Shown: positions 44,276-57,407, counted from the stretch's first letter. The stretch is 60,000 nt of DNA from Zygnema cylindricum (GCA_037447655.1 JBBHKE010001558.1:342025-402024); one strand, 5' to 3'. Notes: generated by a model not told the origin, from the sequence alone. Numbers and translations are program-made.

Positions 44276-47200
44276 ATGTCGTCTCCCTATTTGTTCGTCG
44301 CTGTGTGCCTTCTTGTGTCGCTATGCGCCAGCATGTCAGGTGTATTTATGACTGATTCTGGACCTGGCAGTTTGTCGTTTCTCCTGGTGAACTGTCCGTT
44401 GTTCACATGTTTACGCTGTAACCTCGACTATTCCTTTTCCAAAAATTCTCCACGAGTGAAGCCGTGCAAGTAACCACCAATGTTACAAAGTGCGAAAACG
44501 CACTAAGCACTATTTCCTGTGACCCCTTACTGTACGCGTACTATACAGCTTATTTCCTTATTGTACGCGTGCTGATCGCATATAGAAGTTTCGTACTCTT
44601 TCGCACGTTAAAGCTATGGTAACCACATGATTTAATCGAAAGAGATACTTTTCAAACTGACTTAAAGTCTAGAATGATTGCAATATTGCAGAGATCTGAA
44701 CAACCTCAAACAGCCAAAGAAACCTGCCAAAGTAAATACTACAAGTGTATCGTCTGATGGATATTGATTCATTACTTTGAACTGAAACTCCTTTCTTCTT
44801 GTCGCTCTATTTGTCTCTCTATTTTCCCTCTTCTGCTCTATTCCCTCCCTCTCTCTCCTCTCTATTTTTTGATGTTTCAGGAAAAATGGTTTCACTTCAC
44901 TTGTATGTTTTGTCTTGTTCTCTCATATTGCTGACTTCAGTAGCTGCCAGGTGTGAGGGACGCATACAGGTTGCTGCCGAAAGTCAAGATTTAGGGTTCG
45001 GAAAGGTAAACTTTGAATTCTTAAAACTGTGAATCTACTTTCACATTCTTATCATTCACAGTCTTAACCACAATCTTTGGCCTTTCCATTCTCACATCAA
45101 TGCAACCTCATATAACTCATAAACTCCATAAGAAATAATATACAAGTCATATAACTCTAAATCTAGATTCACAGTAGTATAATCTGCAATTTGAACGCAG
45201 GACTTGAATCGGTTGAGCTCTGTGTTTTAGAACTATTTTAGTGTGTTTGTCACCTAATTTATCCTAGTCAGTTACGATCCTGAAGGGAACAAGCGCTTAT
45301 CTAATTTCATTCCTGGATCTATCCATTTTTACCGGCCACTCTCTGTTTGTATCAATCGAAACTCGTTGCAGTCTTACTTTCAGACCATCGTGGAGCGTGT
45401 TTTGAGAATCAGTTAAAATCTGAACAGAATGGTCAATTGCTAGCTTATTTTTTTGTTCTCCACTCAGCTATTGTCCGTACACTGTTGAAATAGCATGCAA
45501 AATTTTCCTGATATATATCTAGTTTTATCAAACTGTTTTTAACCTTTTTGTTGCTGCTTCTAGGAATTTCATTTTACCTGAAAAGTTAACCTTACAGACT
45601 TCATGTTCAAAATCTGTTAGCTGATCTATTACACGTGTTTATCGAACAGCTATTAATATTACTGTTGCCTGGAAAGAAGCACTTACTCGTTTTTTGGTGT
45701 GTTTTCAGTTCCGTTCAATTCTCACCATAGCATGAGCAAATTACACCGTAATCGCTGGGTAGAGGACTTACTAGTGAATGCGAAATTATAATGTATAATA
45801 CTAGTTTAGAGTAGGGAAATGTGGCGGATTGTTGTCCATTGGTATTAACGCTATTTTATGTTTTTCGACCAAAGAAAGTCGTGACCAATGTAGTGTTTTG
45901 AAATCTAATAGCAAATGCGATGTACCTTTGTGAATTTTCTAGTGAATTTCAGCATGTAGGCTTTACAAAATAATGTTTGGTCTGTAGGTCAATGAAACAT
46001 TTGCTTTGGCCTATGGCAGCATTAGTTTTCTCTGATTTTTTAGGAATTGTGGCCCTTAGTTGCACGGTTGACTACACTATCCATCACTATTAGAGTAATA
46101 TCTATGGTGTAGTTAATTCAGACTAATAATATACTAACTCTAATAGCAGCGTACGGGCGGTGTACCTATACCTTGTAAAGATAAACTATCCTGAGGTAAT
46201 AGTTTTAGGGTTCATCTTGTTCGTTACAAACATTGTTAGATGGTACTATGACCATAAACTTCTGCCATTGGACTTCACTCTGCCTATTTTATAGCGTTCC
46301 TTCATTTTATCTTGAACTGATACTGGGCACAATCAGCCACGTTAATGAGAGAGAAAGTTTCAAGCATACCCTAAGAGATCTATTTGTTTGCACACAATTT
46401 TTTTTGAGAAGTGTTGACAAAAGTCTTGGAGAATGTGAGGGTGAGTACAAATCGAATCTTTATGTGCAGTAATAAAGAGTAGGGGAGGAGGGGAAGAGTA
46501 GGAGTCTACCATATTTGTCCCAAATCACACAGTTTCACTGGTTCAGCTGGGCAAATTAGTAGCTACACTGCCCATCGCTATAAGTGTCAAACGTTTTTGG
46601 CCAGTCAAAGGGGATTTGATTTTTGAGACCATCAATTGAAAGGTAGAGCCAGAATATTCGAAATGTTTGCAGTTAAAAAAAGTACTTCGATTGCCCAAAA
46701 AAAGTTTAACATTGATAGCGATGGGCAGTGTGGGTACATCGCTATTAGTGTTAAGGAATTATCGGTAGTAAAGCGAAATTAGAATGGAAAAAAATCATTT
46801 GGGGCCGAATGACGTAGTCGATTTTAGGCCACTCCTGTAATTTTGGGTCAATAGAACACTACCTGGAATTAGAGTGGTTTACTCTAATAACGGTGGGCGG
46901 TGTACTTTGAGATAGTCTTTGATTTCTTAATAAACTTTTAATAGGCAATACATTAGTAAAAAAGTATTAATAATAAACTTTAATTACTCTTTATTTACCT
47001 TTTTCTTGCCAAATTGTGGTCAAGTTTAAGACTTTGAGGATGGTCTCAATGTTTATATATCGTGTGTCGAAGGGTTGACTAGAGTTTGGTATTCCTTTAA
47101 ACTTGAAGCAAAAACGCAGTTTGAAAACATTCATGTGTTTTTTTGTGCTTTTTTTCGCTCTTTTTTTTTTTGGATCCCTTCTTTTTCGGCGTTTTTTCTT

Positions 47201-50200
47201 TACGGATGGTTTATCATTGTCATTGAAGAACAGCCGATTAAGAAAACAAGAAATGAAAATGAAATATTTTTGAAAAAATGGAAACAAAAACAGAAAAGAT
47301 GGACATGGATCGGGAATCAATGTCATACGTCCAAAAAGTCAGTTTATCTTTTGATATGGACTGTTCCCCGATGTCCTCTCTTCGGATCATTGCTTTTGAA
47401 GACGGAAGGTTCATGTATTACTTGAAGAAAGAAAAAAAAAATCTACTTGTTCGTTACAAGTCGTTTTTAAGGAGCGATATTTGTAAAACTCTCAGATTCG
47501 TTAACCATATTAAACGCCCCTGTTAAAATATGCTAAACAGGAAAGGGCAAATAGGGCACATCGAACTCCAGATTCTGAAGTTCAAAGTACAAAAGTACCA
47601 AGTACTCAAAAAAGTTGAAAGAAAAAAAGTTAAATGTACTCAAATGGTTTGGATGTACTTAAATGTACTCAAAAACGTGCCATACATATGTATTTAAGTT
47701 GTATCTCTTAAGAAAAGTTCTACTTAATATTACAGTTTGTAACATCTACCTGATTGCAGTTATTTTCATAGTCTATCTAAAAAGCCAAAATTGTTCTTAA
47801 GTTAATTTAAGTTCATCTTGCATTGAAAAGCAAACTAAGTATGTTTTGTTTTCTATTTGATTAGATTGGTAAATGACTGAAAGTTTTTGCCATTTGTTAG
47901 TTTACATAGTTTATAAGAAGTACAAGTACACCTTTCTATCGTGATGTCACGATTCAACATTAGGTAGTGAAAAGAAGTACTTTGACTCAACGAAAATGTT
48001 CAAAAGTATGCCGTGTATTGTTATTAGCGTCAATGGCATTATATCAGTGCCCCTACTTTTTACCCCTCGAACCTAAAATAGTGTCGACTACACTGATTGC
48101 TTTTTTCTTAACGCTAATTCTTTAAACAGTTCAGAATCAGTCATGTAATTTGGAACTGAATTAATAACACCAATATAAACCCCACGCTAACAAATTTTTA
48201 CTCTAGTGATGATACACGGTGTAGTTCCCTCCTCGCTGATATATTTGATGGTTGCAGGTTAATAAAATTTGAACCTTTTCCACTGCAACTTTATTTTGCT
48301 ATCATCTTGGTCATTCAGAAACTTCTATTTGGAGATGTTAAAATGTTTTTCATTTTCAGCTGTTTTTTGAGTTATTCGGATGTTCGTTAAGTTTTTTTTT
48401 TTCTTTTTTTGCTGTTTGCCAGGCCTGGTCTTCGACTTTTTTTGCCCAGGAAGGAAATGGGAAGACTGAAACTTTATCCTCCCTTGTGGAGAAGTCTGAG
48501 ACTATGGAAGACATAACTGTCTCCGCTAAACGTAGGAATCTTTTGTGGTCTTGGCCAAAAAATATCCCAAAAGAACCAAAAAATTCCGTTAATTCTGATG
48601 ACCCAGGAGAAAAAACAGGTGTCGAAGACGTTTCACCCTTGGGTGACACGGAAGGGTCATCACCTTCGGATGTGAGTTCGAGTACAGAGGAGGGAGGTGA
48701 GGGAGGTGGTAAGGCCGTGTCTTCTAGTATGGGAGAAGATGGAAATGTGGAAGAGAGGTTAGGTGAGGGTAGGGAGAAAACCGGTGATGAATTGGAAGCA
48801 GACGGAAATTCAGACGGAAATGCAGAGGGAGAGGGACAAGAAAAGGGAAAGGTGTCAAAACATTCCAGTGGAAAGTCTTCTGAAACTCTTGAGACTGAAG
48901 AGGATGATGAAGGAAAAACCGACAAAGAAGTTGGTCAGTCTGACAAGAGGACGAATAAGAAACGGACAAGAGAAGGTCATACAGGTGATAAAGTAGAGGA
49001 GGGAGAGGATAGTGAAGAGTTGGCTAAAGACGACATGAGAAGAGGTAAGATTAAAGGGAAGGGGACGGAGAAGGGTGGAGATTTTGAGGAAGAGGAAGAT
49101 CCAGAGGATCCTGACGCTGGGAATGAGAAGGCAAAACATCAGAGTGAGTCGGAATCTGGGTCAGAAACTGAGGAAAAGGATGGAGTTGAAGATCAAGAAG
49201 ATGGAGTGGAAGGAGGATCTGAAGGTGAAGATAAGAAGGATGTTGGGGATAAGGTGAAGAATGAAAGTCGTCAAGGTGAGACAGAGGAGGATGGTGGTGC
49301 TGGTATAGGAGATAATGCCAAAGTTGAAGCTGAAAAAAGAGTGTCTGAGAGTGGAATGGATTCAGAAGGCCACGTCGGTCGTCATGAAAGCAGCGAAGAA
49401 GAGAATGGCAATGAAGAGGAAGAGGGAAAGGGAGAGGGTGAGGATTTTGAAAGTAGAGCTACCAAGCACACATCTGGGGCTGAAGAGAGTGAGAAGGCAG
49501 ACGAAAGGAACTTCAAGAAAGTGAATAAGGGAGAAGATTATGACGGAGGAGATGATTCCGGAAAGGTGGCTGAGAAGACCATGCCTGGAGGCGACAAGGA
49601 AGAATATGTAGATGAAGTGGAAACCAAGTCTAAATCTAGTTTTAGGAAAGGTTCTGATGTTGTTGAGGAGGATGTGGAAAAAAGTGAGGATGAAGTTGGG
49701 ATGAATGTGGAACATGAGGCGGGAACAAAAGGCGAACGAGAATCAGAAAAGAGCGAGAATGGGGGTGATAAAGGCGGGGAGGACATCGAAGATGGGGAGG
49801 TAGATGATTTGCAAAAAAATGTCAGAGATAAAACTAGAAAGGGTTCGTCTATGGATCGGGAGGAAGGGAAAGATGTTGAGGATGAGGGTGGAGTAGATTC
49901 TGAAGGTGAATCTGAAACAACGGCAGGGAGTGGGACAAAAAAGGTCTTGGGAAAAGGAGAAGGAGGAGGAATTGGGGATAGCGAAAGAGAGGAGGATGCC
50001 CAAAATGGGAAAGTCAAGGATGCTCCAGGGGGCGAGAGGGAAGAGGAGGGCGATAATCCGGAAACTGATGTAAAGAAAGGTTCTCAAACACGTTCGTTTT
50101 CAGGTGAGGATTACAAGAAGGAAGATGAGGATGGTGCTGGAGTGGATCCCAAAGAGAAGACTGAAACAAAGGTAAAAAACAAGGTAGGCACCAAAAGCCC

Positions 50201-53200
50201 TGAAAGTGAAGAAGAGGATGGAAAAAGTTATGACAACAAAGCCGACCAAAGTGGAACAACTGAGGAGAAGTCCAGAGATGGAGGGAGATGGAGTGGGCAA
50301 GGCCAAGGGGAGGATGGCGGTGATAAAGAACAAGAGGGAGAGGATGAAGGTGATAAGGAAGAAAATGGCGGAAGGACTGGAACCAAAGGAGCCTCTGGTA
50401 ATGGAGAAGTTGAGGAAACACACAGTAAGGTCGATAAGAACGGCTCTGAAAATGAGGGCGATGGAGAGGGCTTTGAAGAGGGAGGAAAAGGGTCTGAAGA
50501 GGTCGAAGAGTCTGGGGCTGGGCAGAGAGGGGAAGATGATAAAAGGCAGAAGGTAGAAGATTCTTCTAAAAAGGGTTCTTCTATGGATGAGAAAGAAGAA
50601 GATAAAGGTGAGGATGAGGGTGAGGAGGGTAAGACCGCAAATGGGTCATTTCCAGGTGAGGCTGAAAAAGAAGTTAACCAACATGGAGGTCGGAAAGAGC
50701 CTTCAGAAGAGGAGAGGGAAGAGGAAAAAGAGGGAGGAGGTGAAGAGAAGTCTCCAAAAGGCATAGAGGATGGGCATGGTAGTAAAGGTGGTGGAACAAA
50801 GGGGTCGTCTAGAGAAGACGACGAAGGAGGGAATGATGATGAAGTTGAAGGCCATTCTAAAAGTGGACAGAGATCATCTGAAAGTGAGGACGGAAAAGCT
50901 ATCGAGAGCAAGGATGAAACCGACATTGAAGAGAAATCTCCAAAAGGATCGTCTGGTGATAAGACTGAAGTCGAGGATTCTTATGGAAATGAAGAGGATA
51001 CAAAAAGTCAAACTGAAAAGGGATCTGATGTTGACAAGAAAGAGGTAGACGGTGATGATAGTGGAGGCGACAATCAAGGTCGCTTAAACCATGGGCCTCC
51101 TGGAAGAGAGGGAGAAAAGGGAGAGGATGAAACTGATGGATATGAGGGATCATCCAGAGATGGGACAAAAGGGAGTGGTCACGATTCCCCTGGAGGTGAC
51201 AAGGAAGATGAGGCTGAGAATGATGTCGATGGAGATAAGAATGATGGGCCTGGAAGGGGGGATTCTGGAGGTAAGAGCACAAAAAGAGGCGGGGAGCAAG
51301 AGGAGGTTAATAAAGATGAGGCTTCTAAGTATCGTGATGACGAGAAATCTTCACCAGGATTGGGAAATCGCGGATCCAAGCCTTCACCCCAAGAACAAGT
51401 GACTTACATCATTGATTTCGATCCAACGGAAGGTACTTTCCGTTATCTTTCATCCTCTCATTGAGATACAGCTGCTATATGCGTGAGCTAAGTCCAGTTA
51501 ATGGTTTTCAAAGGTGAATTATCGAAATCTTTGAGTACAGAAGATAAGTTAGTTTGCAACGCACCTAAGCTGGGAGAATAATCCAACAGAGTAGTGGTTT
51601 GCTGTCAATAAAACGAACTTGGTAACAAATGCTACATCAGTGTTGGTAAGCATTAAAGCATGCGTGATAGATCTTGTCGAAAGTATCCATGGGCGGCTAC
51701 TCCATCTTGCAAAAAAATTGAGCTGCACTTTTTTTAACCTTTGTCTATTTAGTGAAATTTAGCGTCTCGGTAGTGAAACATATGAGATAATGTGGACTGC
51801 AATCGAACTGAAAAATTATACATGAATTTGTTGTGAAATTGCACTATCATAGGAGGTGCAAATCGTGGACAAAAATCTTGATATTCAATACAAGGGTTAA
51901 ATGCCCCTAGATAGCAATAATTTAGATCTGTGGTGTATCATAAAGCGGCAGACAACTAATGTTAAAAACCAAAAATCGTAATACTGACAAGGAAAACAGA
52001 TTTTGTCCAAGAAAACAGGACATTGAACATAGTGAGTACTTTCAGAGTGATTGGTTTATCCAGAAAACACTTACACTTAGTGTTAGTGTTTTGGCTGATA
52101 GCAAAATAACGTAGCAGCGGATAGACAATACTAATAGCAGAAGTACACCGTGTATTGTATATCACTGTATGCATTGTGTATCATACAAATTTATGAGGGG
52201 ATATTTAATTGATTTCGAGTGATACACTTTAGTCCCGTATCACATCACAAATGTCAAGGATATGACGATACGTCATGCATCTCTAACTATTGTCCAAGTA
52301 AACTTGCCAACTAATCCTCCAGTAACTTTGGTGAGCCGTGTCCAGTCAGAAGTTTGCTCAATAGCATGAACTTGCCAAGCTTTTCTCTATAACTTCTTAA
52401 GTTGGGAGAAAACAAGGCAAATGCTGGTCAATAGATAAACTACAAAAGTAACGACACTAAGTATATAATTGTTGGGCTGATGGTGTAGGGGAATACATTT
52501 TGACTCTTACCAATCATGCGGCAACTAGACTCCATATCCGCCTTTCCGCGTCGACTTCTTTGGAACTGAAGAGGCGTCGCATTTACTTGGATCCTTTCAA
52601 ATCGGTTAAGGTTTGTCAATTTTCTTCTATCAGTATTCATCAGTTCATGACTGTGACACTGGTACTCAATTGCATTTTGTATGACGAACCAGCCAGCCTG
52701 TCTACAAGCATTTTTGGACTCATCATACAACTTCCCACCCCTCGCATCTTTTGTCTCTACCCTGGTCTTCTTTTGTTTTTTGAGAATCTGCTTTTTTCTT
52801 GATTCACATTTAGTTTTTGACTAGAGCTTTATCCAATTCTCAACAGGGTGGGGTGCTTTCCTCTGTCTTTGTCCCAAAACTTGTCTGACAATTGTCTGTC
52901 TGGAACAGGTTCACGTGTTTACCAGATCAAAGGATTCTGTGTCAGGATCTTCGACTGCAAGAGGTTATGTTTTTGGAGAATATACCGGAGGTTCATTCAA
53001 AATTCCTCTTGATACCGATGGTGTTAGACAATTGAGTCCCCCTTTACCATTCAAAAATGAGGATGTATTGGACTGGGAAACCTCAGCAGAAAAAAATCCT
53101 GTGAAAAAAAGAATCCCACTGCCGCCAACAAAAAAGGGAGACGCAAACGAAAATTATGGGAGTGAAAAACCAGAGGTGGAGAAACCAAAGGCAGAGAAAG

Positions 53201-54003
53201 ATACACAGGAAGACACACAAGAAGCAGGCAATCAACAAGATGAACAAGAAAGCTCAGAAGAAGACAAACAAGAAAACAAAGAAGAAAACAAACAAGAAGA
53301 CACACAAAAAGACACACAAGAAGACAAAGAAGAGGACAAACATGAAATATCTTCGAGTCCAGCGAGTGACAACCAGAAAGTCGGTTTCCAAGGCACAATC
53401 TGGGAGCCTTTTATGGCCCCCATTGAGACATTTGTTTCCCCATATTTAACTCTAAAACAAGCCTTCTATGTGGCATTGGGGTTCCTTGCTCTAATACTCA
53501 TGTTCATCACCTACCTTTGCTGTATTTGTCGAAGGAGGTCACGTCACATCGGTGATGTCAACTACCAGGAGTTAGAAATGAATGCGAAATCAGGACCCGA
53601 TTTTTCGATGCTTTTTGGGCAAAAAACAGAAAGAAGTGGGTCCGGTCGAGGGAGTCGGGGAAATGGAGAAGAAGGATGGAGTGATGATTGGGATGAGGAG
53701 TGGGAAGTGGAGGAGAAAAAGAGAGAGTCGATGAAACTTTTGGCAACTAATGGGGAAGCTACCAATGGAAGTAGAGATTTACCCAAAAGAGATATTGAAA
53801 GTGGTAGTCCTGTAAGACCTGGCCGGTTGAAGAATGACGAGGGGAGTCCCGGTAATTCTCAAATAGGAGGAGTGAGGAAGGGAAATGGGAGTGGAGTGAC
53901 AACTCCTAGGAGTCCTGGGAAGAAAAAGGGAACTTCGAAGTTAGTAGTGTCTAAGGGGAAACCGGTTCTTGAAGAGCGGTGGGATAAGGAATGGTCGAAG
54001 TGA
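44276..54003 (+). CDS. Type I membrane protein with a giant acidic low-complexity ectodomain, four or five exons
   Basis: Core model: 44886-45005, 48423-51432, 52489-52610, 52909-54003 (1448 residues), phases 0, 1, 0. Sites: GGAAAG|GTAAAC, TTTGCCAG, GGAAG|GTACTT, GGTGTAG, GTTAAG|GTTTGT, TGGAACAG. Exon 44886 encodes a signal peptide (MVSLHLYVLSCSLILLTSVAA). An acceptor (GATGTTTCAG at 44880) sits just before it, and an upstream exon 44276-44339 (MSSPYLFVAVCLLVSLCASM) would join in frame, giving about 1471 residues; which start is used is unknown. The 3010-bp exon encodes about 950 residues of Glu/Gly/Asp/Lys/Ser. Then a beta-rich segment (VTYIIDFDPTEG, LTLTNHAATRLHIRLSA, KSVKVHVFTRS), an EDKQE-type repeat, one transmembrane helix (AFYVALGFLALILMFITYL) with CCICRRRSR stop-transfer, and a cytosolic tail with WSDDWDEEWEVE and ERWDKEWSK. 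The luminal domain, helix and Trp/acidic tail recall uncharacterised plant membrane proteins; I cannot name the family. Confidence 0.82.
46073..46164. mobile_element. Short TACACCG-family MITE in the first large intron
   Basis: Begins TACACTATCCATCACTATTAG and ends CTAATAGCAGCGTACGGGCGGTGTA; an internal GGTGTAG suggests a nested or deleted copy. Confidence 0.5.
46564..46736. mobile_element. ~173-bp TACACTG-family MITE in the same intron
   Basis: Left TACACTGCCCATCGCTATAAG, right TTGATAGCGATGGGCAGTGTG followed by GGTA, inverted repeats of about 23 bp. A further family end (CATCGCTATTAGTGTTAA) follows directly, and another (CTAATAACGGTGGGCGGTGTA) lies at about 46882-46902. Confidence 0.6.
47278..47526 (+). 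other. Intronic 82-residue open frame, unassigned
   Basis: The frame METKTEKMDMDRESMSYVQK... has mixed, protein-like composition (FDMDCSPMSSLRIIAFEDGR), unlike the AT-rich noise frames around it. There is no splice support linking it to the host gene. It could be a captured exon or chance. Confidence 0.2.
48007..48223. mobile_element. 217-bp MITE, TACACCGTG family, subtype 2
   Basis: Second copy of the element at 4879-5101, with GTTATTAGCGTCAATGGCAT at the left and GATGATACACGGTGTA at the right. It lies 200 bases before the giant exon. Confidence 0.8.
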
Positions 54004-54974
54004 GGTATAATTTGGTATAAAGGAGAGGTTAATTTAAGATTATAAAGGTTATAGGTTTTAGTAAAGGAGATGTGATTAGATGTTTTACACCATAGGGGGA
54101 GGGAGGAGTCCTTGATGGAATGAAGGTGAGAAAAAAGAAAGGTGGAGTGGTCTTTCGAGGCGGAAATAAAGAGGATCGAGGGAAAGCGATGAGACAACAA
54201 GAAGGGAGGAGGGAGAAGGAGAGAGAGGGGGATTAAAACCAAAGGCTTGGGGGTTTTCGGTTCCCCTCTAGGTAAAAAATTAAAGCTTTTTATGGGCTAT
54301 TTGTCTGTCGCGGAGATGGAGGCCCCATATAAATGTTTATTTCTTAAGGGTCAATAAGTTTTGTGGGCTTCAAGGTAATATCGTAAGATAGTTCAAGTCG
54401 GAAGTTGTTGCAGTTAAAATATCAATTTTGAGTGATTGTTTGGTGGATATTGAACTCCTTTTCTTTTTTTTTAACTCAAATCTTTATCCACGTCCTTAAT
54501 TGAATAGCATTCACTCTTTTTTTTTTTTTTTTTTAGGTTTGTTAGAAGTTCGAAAATTGTGACGTGAGAGGCAAAATTATTCCTGTATCCCTTTGTAATG
54601 AAAGAGCTATTAGGGTTACGACGGAGGTTCTTCCAGAAGGTTACAGTAAAAAAAAAAAAATCACAGGTATTTTGTTAATATTTTTTGATTCGATGCCTCA
54701 TTTTACTTAATATATTATGTTATGACCAGATCAAGTTGGTCATTAATGAGCTAACTTTTGTGGCGGTTCCTTCTATGCTTATCATTTGCTCAATGTGGTG
54801 TAAATGTCACGATTTTTCCTACACATCCTTCTGTACACACCATCATTTGGACTTTTGTTTAATGTTTAGAGAGCTAAACAATGGTGTTCGTTTCCCGTGA
54901 AAGCAAAGTAGTGTGTGACTGCACATGGCACCTTTGTGTGTTGTCATGGCAACAATTGGTTTGCAAAGCTAAGC
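54004..54974. other. 3' flank of the membrane-protein gene
   Basis: No gene seen. A possible polyadenylation signal AATAAA occurs at about 54167. Poly-T (54515-54535) and poly-A (54648-54660) tracts follow. Confidence 0.4.
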
Positions 54975-55191
54975 TACTCTGTGTATCGCTATTAGTGTTA
55001 ATGTTTTTTCTGCCACTTAAAACATCTTTTCTCCGTACACGCTTGGCGGATTTTGGATCTGACGGTAGCGATTGAAAGCCAAGATTCCCACCTTCCGATT
55101 GGCGGTCTCCATGTGAAAATTGGACAAGTGTAGACAAGAGATGTTTTGAGTGACAAAAAACTTATTAACACTAATAGCGATACACGGTGTA
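54975..55191. mobile_element. 217-bp MITE, TACACCGTG family, subtype 1
   Basis: Left TACTCTGTGTATCGCTATTAG, right CTAATAGCGATACACGGTGTA. Its interior is the inverted interior of 17773-18001 except for the shared TTAAAACATCTTTTCTCC block. Confidence 0.82.
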
Positions 55192-56174
55192 CTGCATCGG
55201 ATGTAAATCCTTGATCTTAACGGTGATAGCTCGCTGATGTGTCGCTTAGTTGTCACATTAAAGAAACTCAGGGTATATCCCCATGTGCCAAAGTAAGGGT
55301 TTTTTTCTGTCGTTTTCCTCTAAAACTTAGCGCCGTACCACCTAAGGGCACTTTCCCATGTGATAAAGAAAGGGAATTTTCCTGTCCTTTTCCTCCCAAA
55401 CTTAGGCCGCAACCAGAAAATCTGCAGCCATACACAAAAAATGAAATTACCTCAGTATAATTTGCTTCACCTTGAAATTTTAAATGTAGTGTAGTTTGTC
55501 ATCTAGCGCGTTTCGACCCACTTTGGCGTCCCTCCAGCTCATCTTCAAACTTCTACTCAAATAGAGTTTCACGATGTTAACAAAGTTTCACGATGTTAAC
55601 AAATAGGCAGAATGTTGTCGCACGCATCGGAAGTTTTTGATTTTTTTTTTGCAATTCGCATAGTACCCAAAAAAAAAAAAAACTCCCCATTTCCAGCCTG
55701 TCACAGGGGCCGTGGAGGGGTCTCGAGCAACGAATGCCATTTCACAAAAGCAAAGTCATAAGAAGGCGCCACTTTCTCTTTCCCTCTCCCACTACAGTAT
55801 CGCGTCTGTCTCACAATTGTCGCAATGAAAAACGGAAATAATGGTATTAAATGAAAGATCTGTAAAAAAGATCTCTTTGGACTGTCTTTGGGCATACTTT
55901 GATGGCAAGGAGAGTGAGAAAGGACGAAAAAACAAACCATGGCGATTTTTTTTGAAATGAGTGACGTTGACGCTGTCATAACTGGGCGTGACGTCAAAAT
56001 GTCACAAACCGTAAACATCTACAATGTCACAAAAAACTAACGTCTATTTCGTAAACATCATCAATTGTCGCAAGTTTTGTAGTCGTCTACAACCATCACA
56101 AATTACACCCACGTCTACATCCGTCACATTAAAGTAACGATTTCATTGCGTAACAGCGGAACACTTTGAAATTA

Positions 56175-57407
56175 GGGGGTGTCCCCATGTAATCAGTACT
56201 TTGATGAAGTACTTTGGACTGCAGTGAAGATTCTCTGTACTACTTTGAAGCTGAAGCATAGTTCAAAAGTAGGCGTTTTTATGGTAGGCCTTTGGTCGGC
56301 GCCTTTATCGTAAGTTGTGTTATGGGCTTTTCATGTGATCTTCTTAGATCACTACTTGGATTAGCGACCGCCCGATCGTCCGAATTTGACGGTGTAAATA
56401 ATTTTTTTTGGTTCGAATGTTTTAATTGGTTCGAATAGGTCTGAATACAATATGGGTTTTAAGGTCATATTTTATGTTTTGTATACAATAGGCATATTGT
56501 ATGGGCCTATTTTCACCTACGTTTGAACTATGCTTTGAAAAGCGTCCCAAATGTGCGAAAATGAAATCGGAACTTTGACATGTGACGGTTGTAGACGTAG
56601 GTACAACTTTGTGACGGTCGAAGATGATACGGAATTGGTGACGCCAACAAAAACAACGACAGTTGTAGACGGCTAGGATTTTGTAATTTTGTGGCATGGC
56701 ATATGTTTAGGGTTTTGTGACATTTTGACGCTTTGCTCACTTGTGACAACGTCGACGTGACATATTCAAGAACTTTTGGCTATCGCTACCCGATTTCGTT
56801 TTTTCGACTTTTCTCACTCGACTTGCAATAAAAATATACATAAAGGTAGTCAAAAGAATTATTTTTCAAATATCTTTCATTTCATACCAATATTGTCCTG
56901 CCTCATTCTAATAAGTGTGAGATAAAAGTGATAGTGAGAGAGGGAGAGGGGAGAGGCGTCGACGGCGCAAAATTCTTCGAAGGACCCATGAATGAAAGTG
57001 GAGGTTCGAGACCCCTCCAACTTTTTTTCTGTACATGCGCGTGACGGACAGGGAGAAAAATAGCGAGTACTCTCCCTCGTCCTAAAATTTTCCCACTCGT
57101 GTGGCGCGTGCTTGCGACGTTTTTCATTCGCTGTTTGGGTGATACTTGAACTAAAAACACCCCCTCAAGTGATTTTTGATGAAGTTTTTTGATGGGCTAG
57201 ATTCTCTTGCCAGGGGGCCGAAAAGTGGAAAACGCCAAAATGCGTTCACATGATGACAAACATGCAGTACATTCAAAGTATCGAATTGATGTTCACTGAG
57301 CTTTGGTAAAAAAGATTTCTCGTGCGTAGAGTTTTTATGAAAGTTACATGAATTTTGGGGCAAAACGACAAAGAAAAATCGATACTTTAATACATGGGGA
57401 CATCCCC
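56175..57407 (-). mobile_element. Element G: B-type TIR element with TTA duplication, nested in H
   Basis: Left GGGGGTGTCCCCATGTA, right ATACATGGGGACATCCCC, TTA at 56172-56174 and 57408-57410. It aligns with B over its length except for a 276-bp insertion. Confidence 0.82.
56257..56532. mobile_element. 276-bp hAT-like MITE inside G
   Basis: Ends CATAGTTCAAAAGTAGGCG and TACGTTTGAACTATG are inverted repeats. It is absent from A and B. CTTTGAAG (56243-56250) and CTTTGAAA (56533-56540) look like an 8-bp duplication, though six extra bases precede the left end. Confidence 0.6.

Noticed and set aside
48356-51402. Many Ser/Pro/Leu-rich minus-strand and Lys/Arg/Met-rich plus-strand frames across the giant exon
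   Set aside because: Mirror and shifted readings of a purine-rich (GAG/GAA/GGA) coding sequence; composition follows from the real frame.
44886-54003. A toxin- or surface-antigen-like reading of the acidic repeat protein
   Set aside because: No toxin motif; low-complexity acidic repeats occur in many unrelated proteins and do not indicate that role.
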